DNA of 12,554 nucleotides from an uncultured Clostridium sp. (GTDB taxonomy: Bacteria; Bacillota_A; Clostridia; TANB77; CAG-508), in the NCBI GenBank assembly GCA_947244675.1, contig CAMXLV010000044.1:1-12554 (forward strand). Direction: 5' to 3'. Shown here in pieces: positions 11,215 through 12,554 of this stretch. Position 1 is the first letter of the stretch. The number at the start of each line of letters is the position of its first letter. The notes under the pieces are model-generated. The model was not told the DNA's origin, made no database searches, and saw nothing but the letters and a program-made list of their open reading frames with translations. The translations under genes were made by a program, and so were the position numbers.

Positions 11215-12554
11215 TATCTTATATAAAGTGCTGGACGAAAACCAAAGTTTGTGAAGGTACTGGTTGCGTAGCTGTACGCACGGTAACATACTGGGTAATC
11301 TGCAGAGTAGTAACGGAAACCACCACCACGAAAGTTATACATCAAGTTTGCGTTATTTGTTATGTAGCACATCTCTTGTGTCCATTCCCACTGATTTCCT
11401 GCCACATCATATAAATTTTTCTTTTTTACTCCTTCACTTGATGCTGTTGTTCTTATTCCATAATGGTAACTATTATCTGCTACTATGGCATCTTGGGTTG
11501 AACCATTATTACTATTTACTGTTAAATACCTTCCTACTCCTGCTGTATAGGTTACATTTGTATTATCTCTATAATTTCCCCATGGCGTATTTTTCATATC
11601 AGAATAATCTGTTTTGTTTTCTGCCATAAATTTTATCATCACATCCCACATTGTTCCTGTTATTAATCCACTTCTTACATATTCATTATTGTACATTCTC
11701 TCTGACATTTCTATGGCTGTCTCATAATCTGCATGATAATAAGGTATTTCTCCTGCTTTACTTGTTATTTTTCCATCAGTTACTTTACTTACAACAAAAC
11801 TTCCATTTTGCCACCATTCTCCATTTATTATACTTCCTGTTGATGCTTTATCAAATTTTACATTGTCAGCTAATGTAATTTCACTTGTTCCTGCTTCATA
11901 TCTTCCTACATAAAATCCTCTATAACTATCTATTTGCACTTTTTCTGCACTATTGGTATATCTATCCCATCCTGTTGTACTTTGCATACCAAAATCATAC
12001 TTTTTATATTCACTTATATTACATGGTATCCATACAAATTGATTCCCTTGTAGTTCACTTGTTTCTTTGTTTACTGTTCCATCACTATTGTAACTTACTC
12101 CTGCTGGTACATCTTCTTTTCCTTTGTATTTATCTTTATCTCCTACATGATCTGATATTACAAATCCTGTTTCTTTTGTTCCTCCTACATAATAAAATCC
12201 ATATGGCACTGGCACTGTATTTGCTTTTCCATCTGATACTGCATACACACTTACTTGTTTTTTTCCTACACTTACAATTTCTCCATTTTCTCCATCTAAT
12301 TTATCTGTTTTTTTTATATTCCAATCTTCTGGCAATCTTACCAATGTTCCTGCCTCTGTACTTTCTATATTTTCTGGCAGGTCTTGCTTTTCATCTATTC
12401 CTAATAGTTTTTCATATTCTTTTAATTTTTCTTCCTCTTCTTTGGCTTTTTCTTCTGTCAATTCTTTGGCTGCTTTGGCTTTACTTAAAATTCCATTCTC
12501 TCCTGTTAATGTACTTATCGTTATTCCTGCTAAAATCAATAATATAATAATTGT
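11214..12554 (-). CDS. Prepilin-like protein with SUMF1/C-type-lectin C-terminal domain (5' end outside window)
   Basis: The gene runs off the right edge: the frame is open to 12554 and reads TIIILLILAGITISTLTGEN, the hydrophobic segment after a type IV prepilin-like signal, so the TTG at 12539 is not the real start. A Glu/Lys coiled coil follows, then a domain of about 300 residues with FVWIPC, GFYVGRYEAG, the NLYDVAGNQWEWTQEM motif of the SUMF1 (formylglycine-enzyme-like, C-type-lectin-fold) family, and the end RGGGFRYYSADYPVCYRAYS with GFRPALYIR. The formylglycine enzyme's catalytic Cys pair is not evident, so it is probably a surface binding or display protein. The last ~110 bp differ strongly in base composition (see next entry). 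It is convergent with the amidase gene. Confidence 0.8.
   Translation of the reverse strand, partial: TIIILLILAGITISTLTGENGILSKAKAAKELTEEKAKEEEEKLKEYEKLLGIDEKQDLPENIESTEAGTLVRLPEDWNIKKTDKLDGENGEIVSVGKKQVSVYAVSDGKANTVPVPYGFYYVGGTKETGFVISDHVGDKDKYKGKEDVPAGVSYNSDGTVNKETSELQGNQFVWIPCNISEYKKYDFGMQSTTGWDRYTNSAEKVQIDSYRGFYVGRYEAGTSEITLADNVKFDKASTGSIINGEWWQNGSFVVSKVTDGKITSKAGEIPYYHADYETAIEMSERMYNNEYVRSGLITGTMWDVMIKFMAENKTDYSDMKNTPWGNYRDNTNVTYTAGVGRYLTVNSNNGSTQDAIVADNSYHYGIRTTASSEGVKKKNLYDVAGNQWEWTQEMCYITNNANLMYNFRGGGFRYYSADYPVCYRAYSYATSTFTNFGFRPALYIR
11231..11340 (-). other. Candidate variable region (VR) of a diversity-generating retroelement
   Basis: This 110-bp stretch has 51 G/C bases in a gene otherwise strongly AT-rich. 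Its codons end in C far more than elsewhere: all six Tyr codons are TAC, with AAC, AGC, ACC and TTC, while Tyr in the rest of the domain is almost always TAT. VRs made by adenine mutagenesis of AAC codons in a template repeat give exactly such NNC series, and VRs typically encode the last residues of SUMF1/C-type-lectin domains ending in GFR. No reverse transcriptase or template repeat is in the window. Confidence 0.5.

Noticed and set aside
11264..12547. Long plus-strand frames over the SUMF1-type gene
   Set aside because: They are Leu/His/Phe-rich complements of the minus-strand gene, without ribosome sites or family motifs.
1..12554. TGA read as Trp (Mollicute code)
   Set aside because: Trp codons are TGG throughout, TGA ends the 23-247 gene, and a peptidoglycan amidase is present.
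1..12554. Global reassignment of TAG
   Set aside because: TAG is the normal end of the integrase, rlmD and several phage genes, one of them within a terminator hairpin; only two internal TAGs were seen.

Overview
The window looks like the integrase-side end of a temperate phage (prophage) joined to chromosomal DNA of a low-G+C Gram-positive bacterium, probably a gut-type member of the Clostridia/Bacillota. Reasons: very AT-rich DNA, strong AAGGAGG ribosome binding sites, TTGACA/TATAAT promoters, the standard code (TGA is a stop, TGG is Trp), Firmicute phage protein families, and a peptidoglycan amidase that excludes wall-less Mollicutes. The genus cannot be read from the sequence.

Positions 1 to about 5000 hold a tightly packed early operon on the minus strand. 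From promoter to left edge it reads: Cro-like regulator, excisionase-like HTH protein, small membrane protein, zinc-ribbon protein, three short unknowns (one of 41 codons), a C5-cytosine DNA methyltransferase broken by an amber codon, a 38-residue membrane peptide, a DUF4373-type replication protein carrying an iteron-rich stretch, a Cys-rich protein, a membrane-anchored ParB-like protein, another Cys-rich protein, and the start of one more gene cut by the edge. Positions 5000-5170 are the immunity region: divergent promoters with repeated 17-bp operator-like sites. Positions 5174-8773, plus strand, carry the lysogeny genes: an XRE/S24 repressor, a DEDDh exonuclease with a BRCT domain, a structured intergenic region, an HNH/AP2-type homing-endonuclease-like protein, and a tyrosine integrase whose start lies inside the tail of that gene.

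From about 8790 the DNA looks chromosomal: rlmD (23S rRNA uracil methyltransferase, minus) whose 3' end abuts the integrase and is the likely insertion site; a CwlD-like amidase (plus); and a large prepilin-like protein with a SUMF1/C-type-lectin fold (minus), whose 5' end is off the right edge. Its last ~110 bp look like the variable region of a diversity-generating retroelement.

The most unusual signal concerns translation. Two unrelated genes, phage replication and host rlmD, each need one +1 frameshift to give the full conserved protein. In both, the shift point is an in-frame CGG followed by A, and skipping the C restores a conserved GGA glycine. By eye, CGG is in frame nowhere else in roughly 3,800 codons of the window. 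This suggests CGG is unassigned or very slowly read in this organism and triggers +1 frameshifting, although two independent mutations or assembly errors remain possible.
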